A DNA stretch of 64,000 bases. It comes from Xanthobacter flavus. Lineage in GTDB: Bacteria > Pseudomonadota > Alphaproteobacteria > Rhizobiales > Xanthobacteraceae. A model generated the notes under the pieces. The model did no database searches. It was not told the DNA's origin and was given only the letters and a program-made list of their open reading frames with translations. Position numbers and translations under genes: made by a program. Below, piece by piece: positions 18,008 to 27,444 of this stretch; the first letter of the stretch is position 1, and each line of letters opens with the position of its first letter. The stretch covers positions 1,738,501 to 1,802,500 of the forward strand of contig NZ_JAGGML010000001.1 of assembly GCF_017875275.1 (NCBI RefSeq), given 5' to 3'.

Positions 18008-18427
18008 ATGAACATTATCCAGACGCTCGAAGCCGAGCAGGCGACGAAGCTCGCCGAGAAGCGGGCCATTCCCGAGTTCCAGCCCGGCGATACCGTGACT
18101 GTGAACGTGAAGGTGGTCGAAGGCGAGCGCACCCGCGTGCAGGCCTACGAGGGCGTGGTGATCGCCCGTTCCGGCGGTGGCCTGAACGAGAGCTTCACCG
18201 TCCGCAAGATTTCCTACGGCGAAGGCGTGGAGCGCGTGTTCCCGGTCTATTCGCCGCTGATCGATTCCATCAAGGTGGTTCGTCGCGGCAAGGTGCGTCG
18301 CGCCAAGCTCTATTACCTGCGCGACCGCCGCGGCAAGTCCGCCCGTATCGCCGAGCGTCAGGACCGCACGGCCGACGGCAAGGTCAAGAAGGCCAAGGGC
18401 GCCAAGGCTCCTGCCGCCGCCGAGTGA
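18008..18427 (+). CDS. rplS: 50S ribosomal protein L19
   Basis: The 139-aa product matches L19 over its full conserved length ([59 protein letters not shown]). It has a Lys/Ala-rich tail beyond the usual end, as in other alphaproteobacteria. The ATG at 18008 starts directly at the conserved N-terminus. A strong terminator follows 26 bases after the stop. Confidence 0.98.
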   Translation: MNIIQTLEAEQATKLAEKRAIPEFQPGDTVTVNVKVVEGERTRVQAYEGVVIARSGGGLNESFTVRKISYGEGVERVFPVYSPLIDSIKVVRRGKVRRAKLYYLRDRRGKSARIAERQDRTADGKVKKAKGAKAPAAAE

Positions 18428-18453
18428 GGCGCGACCTTCTTCCTGAGTGACAC

Positions 18454-18484
18454 GCGCCGTCGGCCCAGCCGGCGGCGCTTTTTT
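18454..18484 (+). terminator. Rho-independent terminator of rplS
   Basis: An 11-bp GC stem (GCGCCGTCGGC paired with GCCGGCGGCGC, one mismatch) with a CCA loop is followed by six T residues. Its T-run overlaps the stop codon of the convergent glycosyltransferase gene. Confidence 0.92.
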
Positions 18485-19397
18485 ATGGGCTGAGCCGCTC
18501 CGGGCTTGCCCTGAGGCGCGCGATCAGCCCAACCGGATCGGCCTCATAGGCCTGCCGCACCCGCTCGAGAGCGCCCGCGCCACCGCCGCGATGGCCAGCG
18601 CCCCCCACATGCAGCCAGCCGTCCGCCAGCAGGAATGGCTCCATCTCCCCGGTTTCGGGATCGGCGAGATGCACCCGCCGCCGGCTGGACATGCGGAGCG
18701 CCGCAAGGTCAAGGTGACGGTAGAGCACGCCCCAGTTCTGCCCGCCGGTGTCGAGGGTGAGCGGCGTGTCGGTGCCGAAATCGAGCGGCAACGCCTTCAC
18801 CGCCGCGAAATCGAACACGCAATAGCCCGGCCACAGGTACCAGGCGCCGTTGCCCTCGCCGTGCCGCACCATGCCGTAGCAGGGCTGTCCCGCGAGCCGC
18901 GCAGCGAGGTCGGTCGGCTCCAGCGGGATCAGATCGTGGTCCAGCAACGCAAAGGCGCGCGGCGCGGCAGGGCGGATGAGGTTGGCGTAGATCCAGTTCA
19001 GCGCCACGCCATGGGAGCGCGAGCCGTTGCGCGCGCCCCGATAGGGCGTCGGCGGCAGAGGGCAATAGGTGAGACCGCGCAGCACGCACAGCGCCGCGAT
19101 GGCCGTGCGGGCCGCCGGGTCCGTGGAATTGTCGCAGACCACCAGCGGCGTCCCTGGCAGGAATCGCGCCATGGCATCGGCCAAGAAATCCACCGCCTGC
19201 GGCAGGTTGAAGGCCACCGTGAAGGCGACGACCGGCGCCCTCTCGGCGGCGATCCGCGCCACAACCTCGGCCTGCTCCCGCGTCCGACGGCGGGCGTAGA
19301 TGCGATCCACCACCACATTGCGGGCGCGCCGCAGCCGCTGGGCGAGCGGGGTCAGCGCGAGCCATTCGGCGGGAGCGTAATCGGCAAGGTCGCGCAT
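18483..19397 (-). CDS. Glycosyltransferase, GT-A fold (family 2-like)
   Basis: The 304-aa protein contains VVAFTVAFN, the nucleotide-binding-like stretch TPLVVCDNSTDP and a DxD-like metal site (ALLDHDLIPL) in the order expected for a GT-A glycosyltransferase. There is no membrane helix or signal peptide. Acceptor and sugar are unknown and no cell-envelope cluster surrounds it. It converges with rplS and is divergent from nasT. Confidence 0.7.
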   Translation of the reverse strand: MRDLADYAPAEWLALTPLAQRLRRARNVVVDRIYARRRTREQAEVVARIAAERAPVVAFTVAFNLPQAVDFLADAMARFLPGTPLVVCDNSTDPAARTAIAALCVLRGLTYCPLPPTPYRGARNGSRSHGVALNWIYANLIRPAAPRAFALLDHDLIPLEPTDLAARLAGQPCYGMVRHGEGNGAWYLWPGYCVFDFAAVKALPLDFGTDTPLTLDTGGQNWGVLYRHLDLAALRMSSRRRVHLADPETGEMEPFLLADGWLHVGGAGHRGGGAGALERVRQAYEADPVGLIARLRASPERLSP

Positions 19398-19645
19398 GGA
19401 CGCCTTCGATGAACCCGGCAGAGTGCCGGGCCGGGACAGAAACGAACTGGCGCGGATCGCCGCAGGCCGGCCTGGCGCCGCGCTCCGCCGCGGGCGTTCT
19501 AGAAGGACTTGGCGGGAAGGTCCATGCCGCCGGCCTGCTTCACGCCAAAGCGTGGCGCGCCGGGAGACTTGACCGCACCGGCTCCGGAAGGTGAGGTATC
19601 ATCCGAGTCCGCCAGCCCCAGCGGACAGCCCCACCCCGGACCCCC

Positions 19646-20236
19646 ATGGCGAACGACCTTACCCTCAGGATCGTGATCGTCGACGAGAGCGACGTGCGCG
19701 CCGCCATCCTGGAGGAGGGCCTCAAGGAGGCGGGCTTCGAAACGGTGCTGCGCATCACCGGCCGCAACAACCTGCTGGAGCGCATTTACGCCATCGACCC
19801 CGATGTGATCCTCATCGACCTCGAAGATCCCTCGCGCGACACCATCGAGCAGATGTTCCAGGTGAGCCGCGAGGTAAAGCGGCCGGTCGCCATGTTCGTG
19901 GACCAGACCGATTCGAAGACCATCGAGGACGCCATCGAGGCCGGCGTCGCCTCCTATGTGGTGGACGGGCTTCGGAAGGAGCGGGTGAAGCCGATCCTCG
20001 AGACCACCATCTCCCGCTTCCGCGCCTTCGCCCGCCTCAAGGCGGAGCTGGAGGAGGCAAAAACCCAGCTCGAAGAGCGCAAAGCAATCGACCGGGCCAA
20101 GATGCTGCTCATGAAGATGAAGGGCATCGACGAGGAGGCCGCCTACCACCTCCTGCGCCGCACCGCCATGAACGAGAAGAAGCGCATCGTCGACATCGCC
20201 CAGTCCATCATCACCGCCGCGGAGCTTCTGCGATGA
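19646..20236 (+). CDS. nasT: ANTAR-domain response regulator NasT
   Basis: The 196-aa protein has an N-terminal receiver domain (LRIVIVDESDVR, DVILIDLEDPSRD) and a C-terminal ANTAR RNA-binding domain (IDRAKMLLMKMKGIDEEAAY). NasT promotes read-through of leader terminators of nitrate/nitrite assimilation operons by binding a two-hairpin RNA; NasS holds it when nitrate is absent. The stop overlaps the nasS start (ATGA), as expected for a stoichiometric pair. No nitrate assimilation operon is adjacent, so its targets lie elsewhere. Confidence 0.93.
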   Translation: MANDLTLRIVIVDESDVRAAILEEGLKEAGFETVLRITGRNNLLERIYAIDPDVILIDLEDPSRDTIEQMFQVSREVKRPVAMFVDQTDSKTIEDAIEAGVASYVVDGLRKERVKPILETTISRFRAFARLKAELEEAKTQLEERKAIDRAKMLLMKMKGIDEEAAYHLLRRTAMNEKKRIVDIAQSIITAAELLR

Positions 20237-21360
20237 GACGCCTCGCCATCGGCTTCATTCCCCTGACGGACGCCGCCGTGCTGATCGCCGCGGCGGAGCG
20301 CGGCTTCGCCATGGCCGAGGGCATCGAGATCGACCTGCACAAGGAGGTCTCGTGGGCCAACATCCGTGACAAGGTGAACATCGGGCTTCTGGATGGCGCC
20401 CACATGCTGGGGCCGCTCGCCATCGCCTCCTCCCTCGGCCTCGGCCATGTGCGGGTGCCGCTGGTGGTGCCGTTCGCGCTCAATCTCAACGGCAGCGCCA
20501 TCACCATCGACAAGCATGTTTACGCGGCCATGGGCGAGGTGGGGGAGGATCTCTCCACCGCGCCCGGCGCGGCGCTGGCACTGGGCAAGGTGGTGCGGCA
20601 GCGGAAGGCCGAGGGGCGTGACCCGCTGGTGTTCGCCGCGGTCTATTCCTTCTCCACCCACACCTATCTGATCCGCCATTTCCTGAAGGCGGGCGGCGTG
20701 GACCCGGACCGCGACGTGCGGCTCGTGGTGGTGCCCCCGCCTTTCATGGCGGAAAGCCTGCGGGGCGGGCTGATCCACGGCTTCTCGGTGGGCTCGCCCT
20801 GGAACTCGGTGGCGGTGGATGCGGACGTGGGGCGCATCGCGGTGCTCGGGGCTGAGCTGTTCGGCTGGGTGCCGGAGAAGGTGCTGGGCGTCCATGCCCG
20901 CTTCGCCAATGCCGAGCCGGAGGTGCTGCACCGCCTCGTGCGTGCGCTCTATGCCGCCGCCCGCTGGTGCGAGGACCCAGCCAATCACGAGGACCTCGCC
21001 AAGCTGCTGGGCGAGCCGCGCCACCTCAATCTGCCCGCCGACATCCTGCGCCGCACGCTGGACGGGCGGCTGCACACCGCGCCGGGCGGCGCGCTGAGAT
21101 CGCATCCCGACTATCTGATCCTGAACCGCGACGGCGCCAACCGGCCATCACCCGACCATGCGCTCTGGATGTACGCCCAGATCGTCGCCGCCGGCCAGGG
21201 CGAATTCGCCCCCGACGCCGCGCGCGAGGCCATGGGGGTCTACCGGCCGGACATCTTCGATGCGGCGGTCGGACCGGTGCCGGTGATGCATCCCGAGCCG
21301 GATTGCGTCGGCACCCAGTTCGGCGAGATCTTCGATCAGGCCGCCTTTCTGAGGGGCTGA
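20233..21360 (+). CDS. nasS: Nitrate-sensing protein NasS (NrtA-like, cytoplasmic)
   Basis: From the ATG at 20233 the protein has 375 residues of the NrtA/CmpA nitrate-binding family (GFIPLTDAAVLIAAAERGF, GLLDGAHMLGPLAIASSLGL, FSVGSPWNSVAV). It has no signal peptide, which distinguishes the sensor NasS from the transporter component NrtA. It binds NasT and releases it when nitrate or nitrite binds. It is coupled to nasT and ends before the convergent der gene. Confidence 0.92.
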   Translation: MRRLAIGFIPLTDAAVLIAAAERGFAMAEGIEIDLHKEVSWANIRDKVNIGLLDGAHMLGPLAIASSLGLGHVRVPLVVPFALNLNGSAITIDKHVYAAMGEVGEDLSTAPGAALALGKVVRQRKAEGRDPLVFAAVYSFSTHTYLIRHFLKAGGVDPDRDVRLVVVPPPFMAESLRGGLIHGFSVGSPWNSVAVDADVGRIAVLGAELFGWVPEKVLGVHARFANAEPEVLHRLVRALYAAARWCEDPANHEDLAKLLGEPRHLNLPADILRRTLDGRLHTAPGGALRSHPDYLILNRDGANRPSPDHALWMYAQIVAAGQGEFAPDAAREAMGVYRPDIFDAAVGPVPVMHPEPDCVGTQFGEIFDQAAFLRG

Positions 21361-21437
21361 GGGCACGATATCTAGCCAGCTTAACAACGTCCTGGCCATA
21401 AATTTAGCCGACTTCAACACCTTTGGACCGCGGCCAC

Positions 21438-22826
21438 TTAGTCCGCGTAGGGGTTGTCCTTCTCGCGCAGCGTCAGCCGGATCGGCACGCCGGGCAGGTC
21501 GAACGTCTCGCGGATGCCGTTCACCAGATAGCGGATGTAGCTCTCCGGCACCGCATCGGTGCGCGAGCAGAACAGCACGAAGGAAGGCGGGCGCGCCTTG
21601 GGCTGCGTCATGTAGCGCAGCTTGATGCGCCGCCCGGACACCGCCGGCGGGGGGTGGTTTTCCGTCACCTGCTGGAGGAAGCGGTTGAGCGGGTTGGTGG
21701 CGACACGCTTGTTCCACACCTTGTGGGCGCTCACGATGGCCGCGACCAGCTTGTCGAGCCCGTGGCCCATGAGGCCCGAGACGGGCACGATGGGCACACC
21801 CTTCACCTGCGGCAGGAGATGGTCGATCTCCTCGCGCAGCCGGGTGGCGAGGCCACCGCGCGCCACGAGGTCCGCCTTGTTGTAGCCGATGACCAGCGCC
21901 CGGCCCTCGCGCGCCACCAGGTCCGCGATGCGCAGGTCCTGTTCCTCGAACGGGCGGGTGGCGTCGATGAGGATAACCACCACCTCGGCGAACTTCATGG
22001 CGCGCAGCCCATCTGCGGCGGAGAGCTTCTCCAGCTTGTCGTCGATGCGCGAGCGCTTGCGCAGCCCGGCGGTGTCGAACACCTCCAGCGGGATGCCGGC
22101 ATAGGTGACGTTCACGGAGATCGAATCGCGTGTGATGCCGGCTTCCGGGCCGGTCAGCAGGCGATCCTCGCCCAGCAGCTTGTTGATGAGGGTGGACTTG
22201 CCGGCATTGGGCCGTCCGAGTACGGCCACCTTGATGGGCCGGCGTGGCTTCTCGGGCGCGACCTCGCCCTCGACGGGAGCTTCGTCCTCGGCGTCCTCGT
22301 CGTCCTCGTCTTCCTCTTCGAGCCGCGTCTGCTCCGGCAGGGCATCGCAGATGGCGTCGTAGAGCTCGGAGAGGCCCTCGCCATGCTCGGCGGAGAGCGG
22401 CACGGGATCGCCGAGGCCGAGGCCGAAGGCTTCCAGCGTCCCGGCCTCGCCGCCCCGCCCCTCGCTCTTGTTCGCAACGAGGATGACAGGCTTGCCGGCC
22501 TTGCGCACGAGATCAGCAAATGCGCGGTCGGTCGGGGTCAGTCCGATGCGCGCGTCGATCATGAACAGGATGGCGTCGCAATCGCCGATGGCCGCCTCGG
22601 TCTGGGCGCGCATGCGCCCCTCCAGGCTCGCAGGGGTCGCCTCCTCGAGGCCAGCGGTGTCGACGATGCGAAAAGTGAGGTCGCCGAGGCGTCCCTCCCC
22701 TTCGCGCCGGTCGCGGGTGACACCGGGACGGTCGTCCACCAGCGCAAGCTTCTTGCCCACGAGGCGGTTGAACAAAGTGGACTTGCCGACGTTCGGGCGC
22801 CCGACGATGGCCAGGGAAAAGGTCAT
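21438..22826 (-). CDS. der: Ribosome-associated GTPase Der (EngA)
   Basis: Der is an essential double GTPase in 50S assembly. Both G domains are visible in the 462-aa protein: G1 motifs [12 protein letters not shown] near residue 10 and [12 protein letters not shown] near 205, with G3 DTAGLEE and DTAGLRKR, and a C-terminal KH-like domain ending in [13 protein letters not shown]. The linker between the G domains is rich in Glu and Asp. It lies downstream of a small lipoprotein and a YfgM-like gene in the same direction, resembling the yfgM-bamB-der order of other bacteria. Confidence 0.97.
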   Translation of the reverse strand: MTFSLAIVGRPNVGKSTLFNRLVGKKLALVDDRPGVTRDRREGEGRLGDLTFRIVDTAGLEEATPASLEGRMRAQTEAAIGDCDAILFMIDARIGLTPTDRAFADLVRKAGKPVILVANKSEGRGGEAGTLEAFGLGLGDPVPLSAEHGEGLSELYDAICDALPEQTRLEEEDEDDEDAEDEAPVEGEVAPEKPRRPIKVAVLGRPNAGKSTLINKLLGEDRLLTGPEAGITRDSISVNVTYAGIPLEVFDTAGLRKRSRIDDKLEKLSAADGLRAMKFAEVVVILIDATRPFEEQDLRIADLVAREGRALVIGYNKADLVARGGLATRLREEIDHLLPQVKGVPIVPVSGLMGHGLDKLVAAIVSAHKVWNKRVATNPLNRFLQQVTENHPPPAVSGRRIKLRYMTQPKARPPSFVLFCSRTDAVPESYIRYLVNGIRETFDLPGVPIRLTLREKDNPYAD

Positions 22827-22867
22827 GAAATGGGCTCGCAGCCGGCGGTCGGCTTCAGTCTGAGGAA

Positions 22868-23128
22868 TTATTGCTGCGGCTGGCCGCGCTGGGGCGTGGC
22901 CGGCAGATTGTCGATGGGGGCGTTGGCGTTGCTCGGCTGGCCGAGGCCGGTCGAATAGTCGACCCCCGGCACGCCGTTCGGGAACACGGGGGTGCGGGTG
23001 CCCGGCACCGGCGGCTTCTTCTGGTCGAACGGGTTCAGATTCTCCAGCGTCTCGCAGCCGGCCGCCGTTAAGGCGAGACCGAGCACGAGCGCGAGGCGCA
23101 GGCTGCGGGTGACAGGGCGTGCCATCAT
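22868..23128 (-). CDS. Small lipoprotein between yfgM-like gene and der
   Basis: The 86-aa product has a hydrophobic signal and a lipobox (LALTAAGC), then a proline-rich mature part with [20 protein letters not shown] and no predicted fold. AGGAGG lies nine bases before the ATG at 23128. In many proteobacteria this slot holds bamB, and the segment after the lipobox resembles the start of alphaproteobacterial BamB proteins. It may be a shortened relative or a replacement; similar short lipoproteins occur, as I recall, beside der in Bradyrhizobium. Confidence 0.8.
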   Translation of the reverse strand: MMARPVTRSLRLALVLGLALTAAGCETLENLNPFDQKKPPVPGTRTPVFPNGVPGVDYSTGLGQPSNANAPIDNLPATPQRGQPQQ

Positions 23129-23178
23129 CAAGCTTGTCCTCCTCATGCGCGTCGCGGTCATGCGGATCCTCTCGCGGT

Positions 23179-23868
23179 TCACTGGGTCGGCGCGGTGCCG
23201 GCGGGTGCCTCGCCCGCCGGGGCGGTGGCCGATGCGGTGAGCCGGCGGATGAGCTCGGCCCGCGAGCGCACGCCGGGCGGGGTTTCGCTGTCGTTGGTGA
23301 TGTCGGTGGCGGTCTTGTTGGCGGCTGCGAGATCGCCGGCCTTCAGCTCAGCCAGCGCGAGCGTCTCCCGCGCGGAGTGGCGCAGGGGGCCGGTGCCGTT
23401 GGCGATGCCGCCGATGCGCTGCTTCACTTCCGGCAGGCCCGCCGTATCCACCACGAGCAAGGCCGCGCGCACAAGGGCGAGGTCACGGGCGAGCGGCGGC
23501 ACGGAATTGTTGGCGGCGATGGCATCGAAGGCGGCGATGCCTGCCGCCTTGTCGCGCGCCGTAGTGGCGGCGGCCGCGCGGAAGAGGGCGAGGGTCCGGT
23601 AGCCGGACGGGCCGCTCTTGGCGATGGCGTCGAAGGCGGCCTCGGCCTCCTGCATCTTGCCGGCATCGAACAAAGCGACGGCGCTCTCATAGGCCTCGCT
23701 GGCCTTCACCGCCTGCTGGTGACGCCAATACTGGTATCCGCTCCATCCCGCGGCGGCCAGGATCACCAGCACGCAGGCGGCGATGATCACGCCGCCGAAA
23801 CGGTCCCAGATCTTGCGCAGGCGATCGCGCCGGAGGTCTTCCTCGATCTCGTGGAAAATGTCGGTCAT
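23179..23868 (-). CDS. YfgM-like membrane-anchored TPR protein
   Basis: The 229-aa protein begins with a short cytoplasmic segment ([20 protein letters not shown]), one membrane helix (about residues 26-47) and a periplasmic region with tetratricopeptide-like helices ([20 protein letters not shown]). This matches the YfgM/DUF2133-like ancillary SecYEG factor family. It is the first gene of the run leading to der. An open frame extending upstream to 25008 is the shadow of the opposite-strand rcoM-like gene. Confidence 0.85.
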   Translation of the reverse strand: MTDIFHEIEEDLRRDRLRKIWDRFGGVIIAACVLVILAAAGWSGYQYWRHQQAVKASEAYESAVALFDAGKMQEAEAAFDAIAKSGPSGYRTLALFRAAAATTARDKAAGIAAFDAIAANNSVPPLARDLALVRAALLVVDTAGLPEVKQRIGGIANGTGPLRHSARETLALAELKAGDLAAANKTATDITNDSETPPGVRSRAELIRRLTASATAPAGEAPAGTAPTQ

Positions 23869-24084
23869 GAGTTGAGAGCTTCGGGATCCAGGACTTGGGG
23901 ATGGCCCGCCGAGGCAGGGCCGTGCCGACGCCGCCGCGCCGGGATGAGGGCGCGTAAAGTATCCATGCGGCCTCTTCGTGGCAAACGGGCGTTTTTGAGG
24001 CGGCTCAGCCTTGGCTTCGCGCCCGTCCGGCGTAGGATACCGGCGCCCCACGGGGCATCGGGCACGGAAGCCAGATCGGGAGTT

Positions 24085-24885
24085 ATGGCCGTCACATCCC
24101 CTGAAAGGACGGCTCTCGCCGCCCCGCAGTCGTTTGAATACCGCCTTCAGCGCACGCCGGTGGGGGTGGTGCTGCTCGATGCGGAGCTGCGCATCCGCTC
24201 CGTCAATCCCGTGGCCATGCGGCTGCTGGCGCCGCCGGGCCAGCGCCTCGCGGGTGTGGATATCCTCTCGCTCCATCCGGGAGAGGCGCGGGACAAGGTG
24301 GCTTTCCTCATCGAGCGCGCCCGCGCGTCCGAAGATGGCACCGCCTCGCTGGTGGTCACCACCGCCATGGGCACGCTGATCGCCAAGGTCAGCCGGCTCG
24401 AAACAACGCCGGATGGCCCGCCCGATGGTTTCGTGATGATGATCCACGCCTTGGTGGAGGTGCCGGTGATGGGCCGCACCGGCGGGGCGGATGTGGAGGT
24501 GGACGGACTGGCGGTTGCGGGCACCAAGGCCGTGGCCGCGCTGTGTCCCCTCATGAAACTGCCGCTGGTGCGGGGCAAGGGAGACCTCATCAGCCTCATC
24601 GACGTCACCGAGGTCGCCTTTCTGGTGGCGCAGGGCCATTACGCGGAGGCCCGCACCGCCACCTTCTCCGCCTTCTGCCCGCGGCCGCTGGCCGATCTGG
24701 AGCGCCGGCTTGATCCGGTGCAGTTCGTGCGCGTGCACCGGCGCTATCTCGTCAACATGCGCCACGTCCGCGCCGCCGCCCGCGAGGACGGCGGGTGGCA
24801 CCTCGTGATGGCCGATGCCGGCGAGACGCGGGTGCCGGTGAGCCGGAGCAAGGTGGAGGATATTCGCCGGCGCCTCGCCGTCTGA
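24085..24885 (+). CDS. rcoM: PAS-LytTR transcription regulator, RcoM-like CO sensor candidate
   Basis: The 266-aa protein has an N-terminal PAS domain (about 20-125; TPVGVVLLDAELRIRSVNP) and a C-terminal LytTR DNA-binding domain (about 160-265; VQFVRVHRRYLVNMRHV). This is the architecture of RcoM, a heme CO sensor. RcoM uses His74 and Met104 as heme ligands; here His64 (LSLHPGEARD) and Met95 (TTAMGTLIA) sit 31 residues apart. The Cys that RcoM uses in the ferric state is not evident. GGGAG precedes the ATG. The next gene is cowN, known to be CO-controlled, which strongly supports the call. Confidence 0.78.
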   Translation: MAVTSPERTALAAPQSFEYRLQRTPVGVVLLDAELRIRSVNPVAMRLLAPPGQRLAGVDILSLHPGEARDKVAFLIERARASEDGTASLVVTTAMGTLIAKVSRLETTPDGPPDGFVMMIHALVEVPVMGRTGGADVEVDGLAVAGTKAVAALCPLMKLPLVRGKGDLISLIDVTEVAFLVAQGHYAEARTATFSAFCPRPLADLERRLDPVQFVRVHRRYLVNMRHVRAAAREDGGWHLVMADAGETRVPVSRSKVEDIRRRLAV

Positions 24886-24902
24886 GGCACCGCGCCCGAC
24901 TA

Positions 24903-24934
24903 CCGTTCGTGCAGCCCTGATGCCATTGGTGCAG
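24903..24934 (+). promoter_or_regulatory. Direct repeat, candidate RcoM/LytTR binding site upstream of cowN
   Basis: Two 12-bp direct repeats, CCGTTCGTGCAG (24903) and CCATTGGTGCAG (24923), match at 10 of 12 positions and start 20 bp apart, about two helical turns. LytTR proteins bind such phased direct repeats. The site lies about 95 bp upstream of the cowN start, between the PAS-LytTR gene and cowN. Confidence 0.6.
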
Positions 24935-25028
24935 GACGCGCGTGGATCGCGCCTTCTGCTTTGAAGCCGGCTCCCTGCCCGGCCCATGGTCCGTCCGACA
25001 CGCCACACGTGCCGTTGGAGACCCCGAG

Positions 25029-25358
25029 ATGACGCAAGCTGCCGCCGGCTTCCCCCCTCTGCCCTTCGCGCTCGAAACGCCGGACCGCTACCTGACCTTT
25101 CAGGGCATCGATTTCGAGGGAAACATGAAGACGGTGCTTCAGCACCTGTCCCGCTATATCGACGACCCCGCCCACGACAATGCCTTCTGGGACCGTTTCA
25201 AGGCTCGGCTCGCCGCTGCCGAGGCGGACAGCGCCACCATCTGCGACAAGCTGCTGCTGCTCCATTCCCATGTCTATTACATGGTCGAGCTGTTCGAGGA
25301 GCATGACGACGAAGCGGCTCTCACCGACCTGAAGCGGCTGGAAGAAGAGTGCTTCTGA
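25029..25358 (+). CDS. cowN: CowN, protects N2 fixation from carbon monoxide
   Basis: CowN sustains nitrogenase activity in the presence of CO, an inhibitor of the enzyme. The 109-aa protein carries the family pattern: [13 protein letters not shown], then [37 protein letters not shown] and the C-terminal LEEECF. It has about 15 extra N-terminal residues compared with the short family members. The ATG at 25029 is preceded by GGAGACCCCGAG. An upstream frame to 24942 would run through the likely promoter. No nif genes are in the window. Confidence 0.92.
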   Translation: MTQAAAGFPPLPFALETPDRYLTFQGIDFEGNMKTVLQHLSRYIDDPAHDNAFWDRFKARLAAAEADSATICDKLLLLHSHVYYMVELFEEHDDEAALTDLKRLEEECF

Positions 25359-25361
25359 CGC

Positions 25362-25862
25362 CTATCTGGCTTCCGGAGGCACAGCGTGAAACCCGGCGCG
25401 CTTCAACCGCACGATCGCGAGATCGAGGGCGGAGAGGAATTCCGAGCGGGCGCGCGGCGAGAACGGCTTCGGCCCGCCGGTGACGGCGCCGGCCGAGCGC
25501 AGCTCTTCCATCAAATTGCGGGTGGCGAGTTGCATGCCGATGGAATTGGCGGTGAAGGGTCGCCCGTCCGGCGCGATCACGGCAGCACCGGCAGCCACGC
25601 AGCGGGAGGCGAGGGGCACATCGGCGGTCACCACCACGTCGCCGCGCGAGACACGGGCGGCGATGAAATCATCCGCCACATCCGGGCCGGCGGGCACGAT
25701 CACCCGCTCCACCAGCGGATGGCGCGGCACCATGAGCGGCGCGTTGGCGACGACCAGCACGCGGATGGCGTGGCGGAAGGCGACCTTGTAGGCCTCCTCC
25801 TTCACCGGGCAGGCATCGGCGTCGATATAAAGGGCGATGGGCTCTTCGCGGGGGGCGGTCAT
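25362..25862 (-). CDS. YaiI/YqxD family protein (UPF0178, DUF188)
   Basis: The 166-aa protein shows the family start [17 protein letters not shown], then [13 protein letters not shown] and [21 protein letters not shown]. The fold is PIN-like/NYN-related with conserved aspartates, and the function is not established. It converges with cowN; only three bases separate the two stops. Confidence 0.92.
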   Translation of the reverse strand: MTAPREEPIALYIDADACPVKEEAYKVAFRHAIRVLVVANAPLMVPRHPLVERVIVPAGPDVADDFIAARVSRGDVVVTADVPLASRCVAAGAAVIAPDGRPFTANSIGMQLATRNLMEELRSAGAVTGGPKPFSPRARSEFLSALDLAIVRLKRAGFHAVPPEAR

Positions 25863-25912
25863 GGCGGACCCATGGCAGGCCGGCGGCCCGGGAGCAAGCC
25901 GATGCGCGGGCC

Positions 25913-26578
25913 TCAGGCGGCGGGCACCGTCTCTTCCGCCGGCACTTCAGCGCTTTGGGCCGAGGCGCGGCGCTTGCGCCAGGGCATGGCGATGTAGGCG
26001 AGATCATCCAGCATCCCGAGCAGCTTGCCGCCCTGCTCCAGCTCGCGATCCAGAGCGGCCATGGTGGGCGCGAGGCCGGGATCCTCGTCCTTCAGCCACG
26101 TGTCGAGCACGCGGGCGAACAGGACCGCCAGCCCCTTGGCCCTGACGCTGCCAGACAGCCCGGCGCAATCGAGGCCCGCCGCCGCCAGCATCCAGCGCTG
26201 GGAGCCTTCCGAGAGACGCAGCAGCGTGAGCGCGAGCGCCGGGTCGCGGCGGGCGGAGCGGGTGAGGCCGCGCACCGCCTCCCGGTGGGGCTCCAGCGCA
26301 TCGAGGCGCCGCATCAGCACCTCGAACAGGCGCTCGCGCGGCCCCTCCCCCGCCAGATCGTCACTGTCCGGGCCGCCTTCGGCCAGCACCTGCCGGTCGG
26401 TGGCGCGGAAAAAGGCGGCGAGGAGGTCGTCGGTGGAGGCGAAGGAGGCGCGCATCTGCGCCAGCGGCACGCCGCAATGCTCCGCCACCTCGGACAGGGA
26501 GATGGCCCGAAACGGCTTTTCGGCCAGGAGGGCGAGGAAGCTGCGCAGGCAGGCCTCGCGCGTGGTCTCCGCAGTCAT
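25913..26578 (-). CDS. TetR-family transcriptional regulator
   Basis: The 221-aa protein has an N-terminal helix-turn-helix of TetR type ([21 protein letters not shown]) and an all-helical ligand domain. The ligand is unknown. It lies 29 bases downstream of proC in the same direction, so co-transcription is likely. The C-terminal part ([18 protein letters not shown]) is typical of alphaproteobacterial members found beside proC. Confidence 0.85.
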   Translation of the reverse strand: MTAETTREACLRSFLALLAEKPFRAISLSEVAEHCGVPLAQMRASFASTDDLLAAFFRATDRQVLAEGGPDSDDLAGEGPRERLFEVLMRRLDALEPHREAVRGLTRSARRDPALALTLLRLSEGSQRWMLAAAGLDCAGLSGSVRAKGLAVLFARVLDTWLKDEDPGLAPTMAALDRELEQGGKLLGMLDDLAYIAMPWRKRRASAQSAEVPAEETVPAA

Positions 26579-26607
26579 CGCCCGTCTCCTCGTTAAAGCC
26601 TGGATCC

Positions 26608-27444
26608 TCAGCCGGCGAGTTCCTTGCCGCGCCGCGTGGCGGCGGCGACCGCCTCCACCATCAATAGCGGAAAGCCGCGGCCCTCATCCATGAGAACGGC
26701 CAGCGCCGCCGCCGTAGTGCCGCCCGGCGAGGTCACGTTCTGGCGAAGGGTGGCGGCGGGAAGGTCGGATTGATCCATCAATGCCCCCGCCCCAGCTACA
26801 GTGGCGCGGGCGATGCGGGCGGAGAGGTCCGCCGGGAGGCCGGCGGCCGCGCCAGCCTGCGCCATCACCTCAGCCAGGAGAAAGGCATAGGCGGGACCGG
26901 AGCCGGAAACGGCGGTCGCCGCGTCCATCAGCGCCTCGTCCTCGATCCATTCGACGATGCCGATGGCCCCGAGCAGCGCGGCGGTCAGATCCCGCTGCGC
27001 CGTCGTCACGGCCGGCGAGGCCACGGCGACGCTCACGCCGCGGCCGATGGCGGCCGGAGTATTGGGAATGGAGCGCACGATCGCGGCATCCGGGCCGAAG
27101 ATGTCGCCCATGAACGCGATGGTCCGCCCAGCCATTACGGAGACGACAAGCGTGCCCGCCTTCACCAGCGGGGCGACCGCAGGCAGCGCCTCCGGAGCCA
27201 CCTGAGGCTTCACGGCGAGCAGCAGGACGGAGGGCGCGGCGATGGCGTCCTTTGCGGGATTGACCGAGACGCCCTTGGCCGCGAACGCTGCTGCCGCTTC
27301 GGCGGGCAGGTTGGGATCGAGCACGACGGCCTTGTCCGCCGGCAGGCCAAGCTTGAGCCAGCCTTCCAGCATGGCCGAACCCATTTTGCCGCAACCGAGC
27401 AGCACCACCGGACCAGACAGGGAATTCAGAACGCTCTCGCTCAT
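26608..27444 (-). CDS. proC: Pyrroline-5-carboxylate reductase
   Basis: ProC catalyses the last step of proline synthesis, NAD(P)H-dependent reduction of 1-pyrroline-5-carboxylate. The 278-aa protein has the dinucleotide-binding start VVLLGCGKMGSAMLEGWL, the segment RSIPNTPAAIGRGV and the C-terminal signature with VTSPGGTTAAALAVL. Length is normal. It is followed closely by the TetR gene. Confidence 0.96.
   Translation of the reverse strand: MSESVLNSLSGPVVLLGCGKMGSAMLEGWLKLGLPADKAVVLDPNLPAEAAAAFAAKGVSVNPAKDAIAAPSVLLLAVKPQVAPEALPAVAPLVKAGTLVVSVMAGRTIAFMGDIFGPDAAIVRSIPNTPAAIGRGVSVAVASPAVTTAQRDLTAALLGAIGIVEWIEDEALMDAATAVSGSGPAYAFLLAEVMAQAGAAAGLPADLSARIARATVAGAGALMDQSDLPAATLRQNVTSPGGTTAAALAVLMDEGRGFPLLMVEAVAAATRRGKELAG

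Noticed and set aside
18483-18500. Independent small gene in the rplS terminator
   Set aside because: The segment is the terminator T-run overlapping the stop of the convergent glycosyltransferase gene.
22868-25008. Extension of the YfgM-like gene upstream to 25008
   Set aside because: The extra frame is antisense to the PAS-LytTR gene and the family N-terminus starts at 23868.
24085-25358. Sigma-54/NifA promoter for cowN
   Set aside because: No GG-N10-GC element with TGGCAC-type context and no TGT-N10-ACA site were found in the gap.
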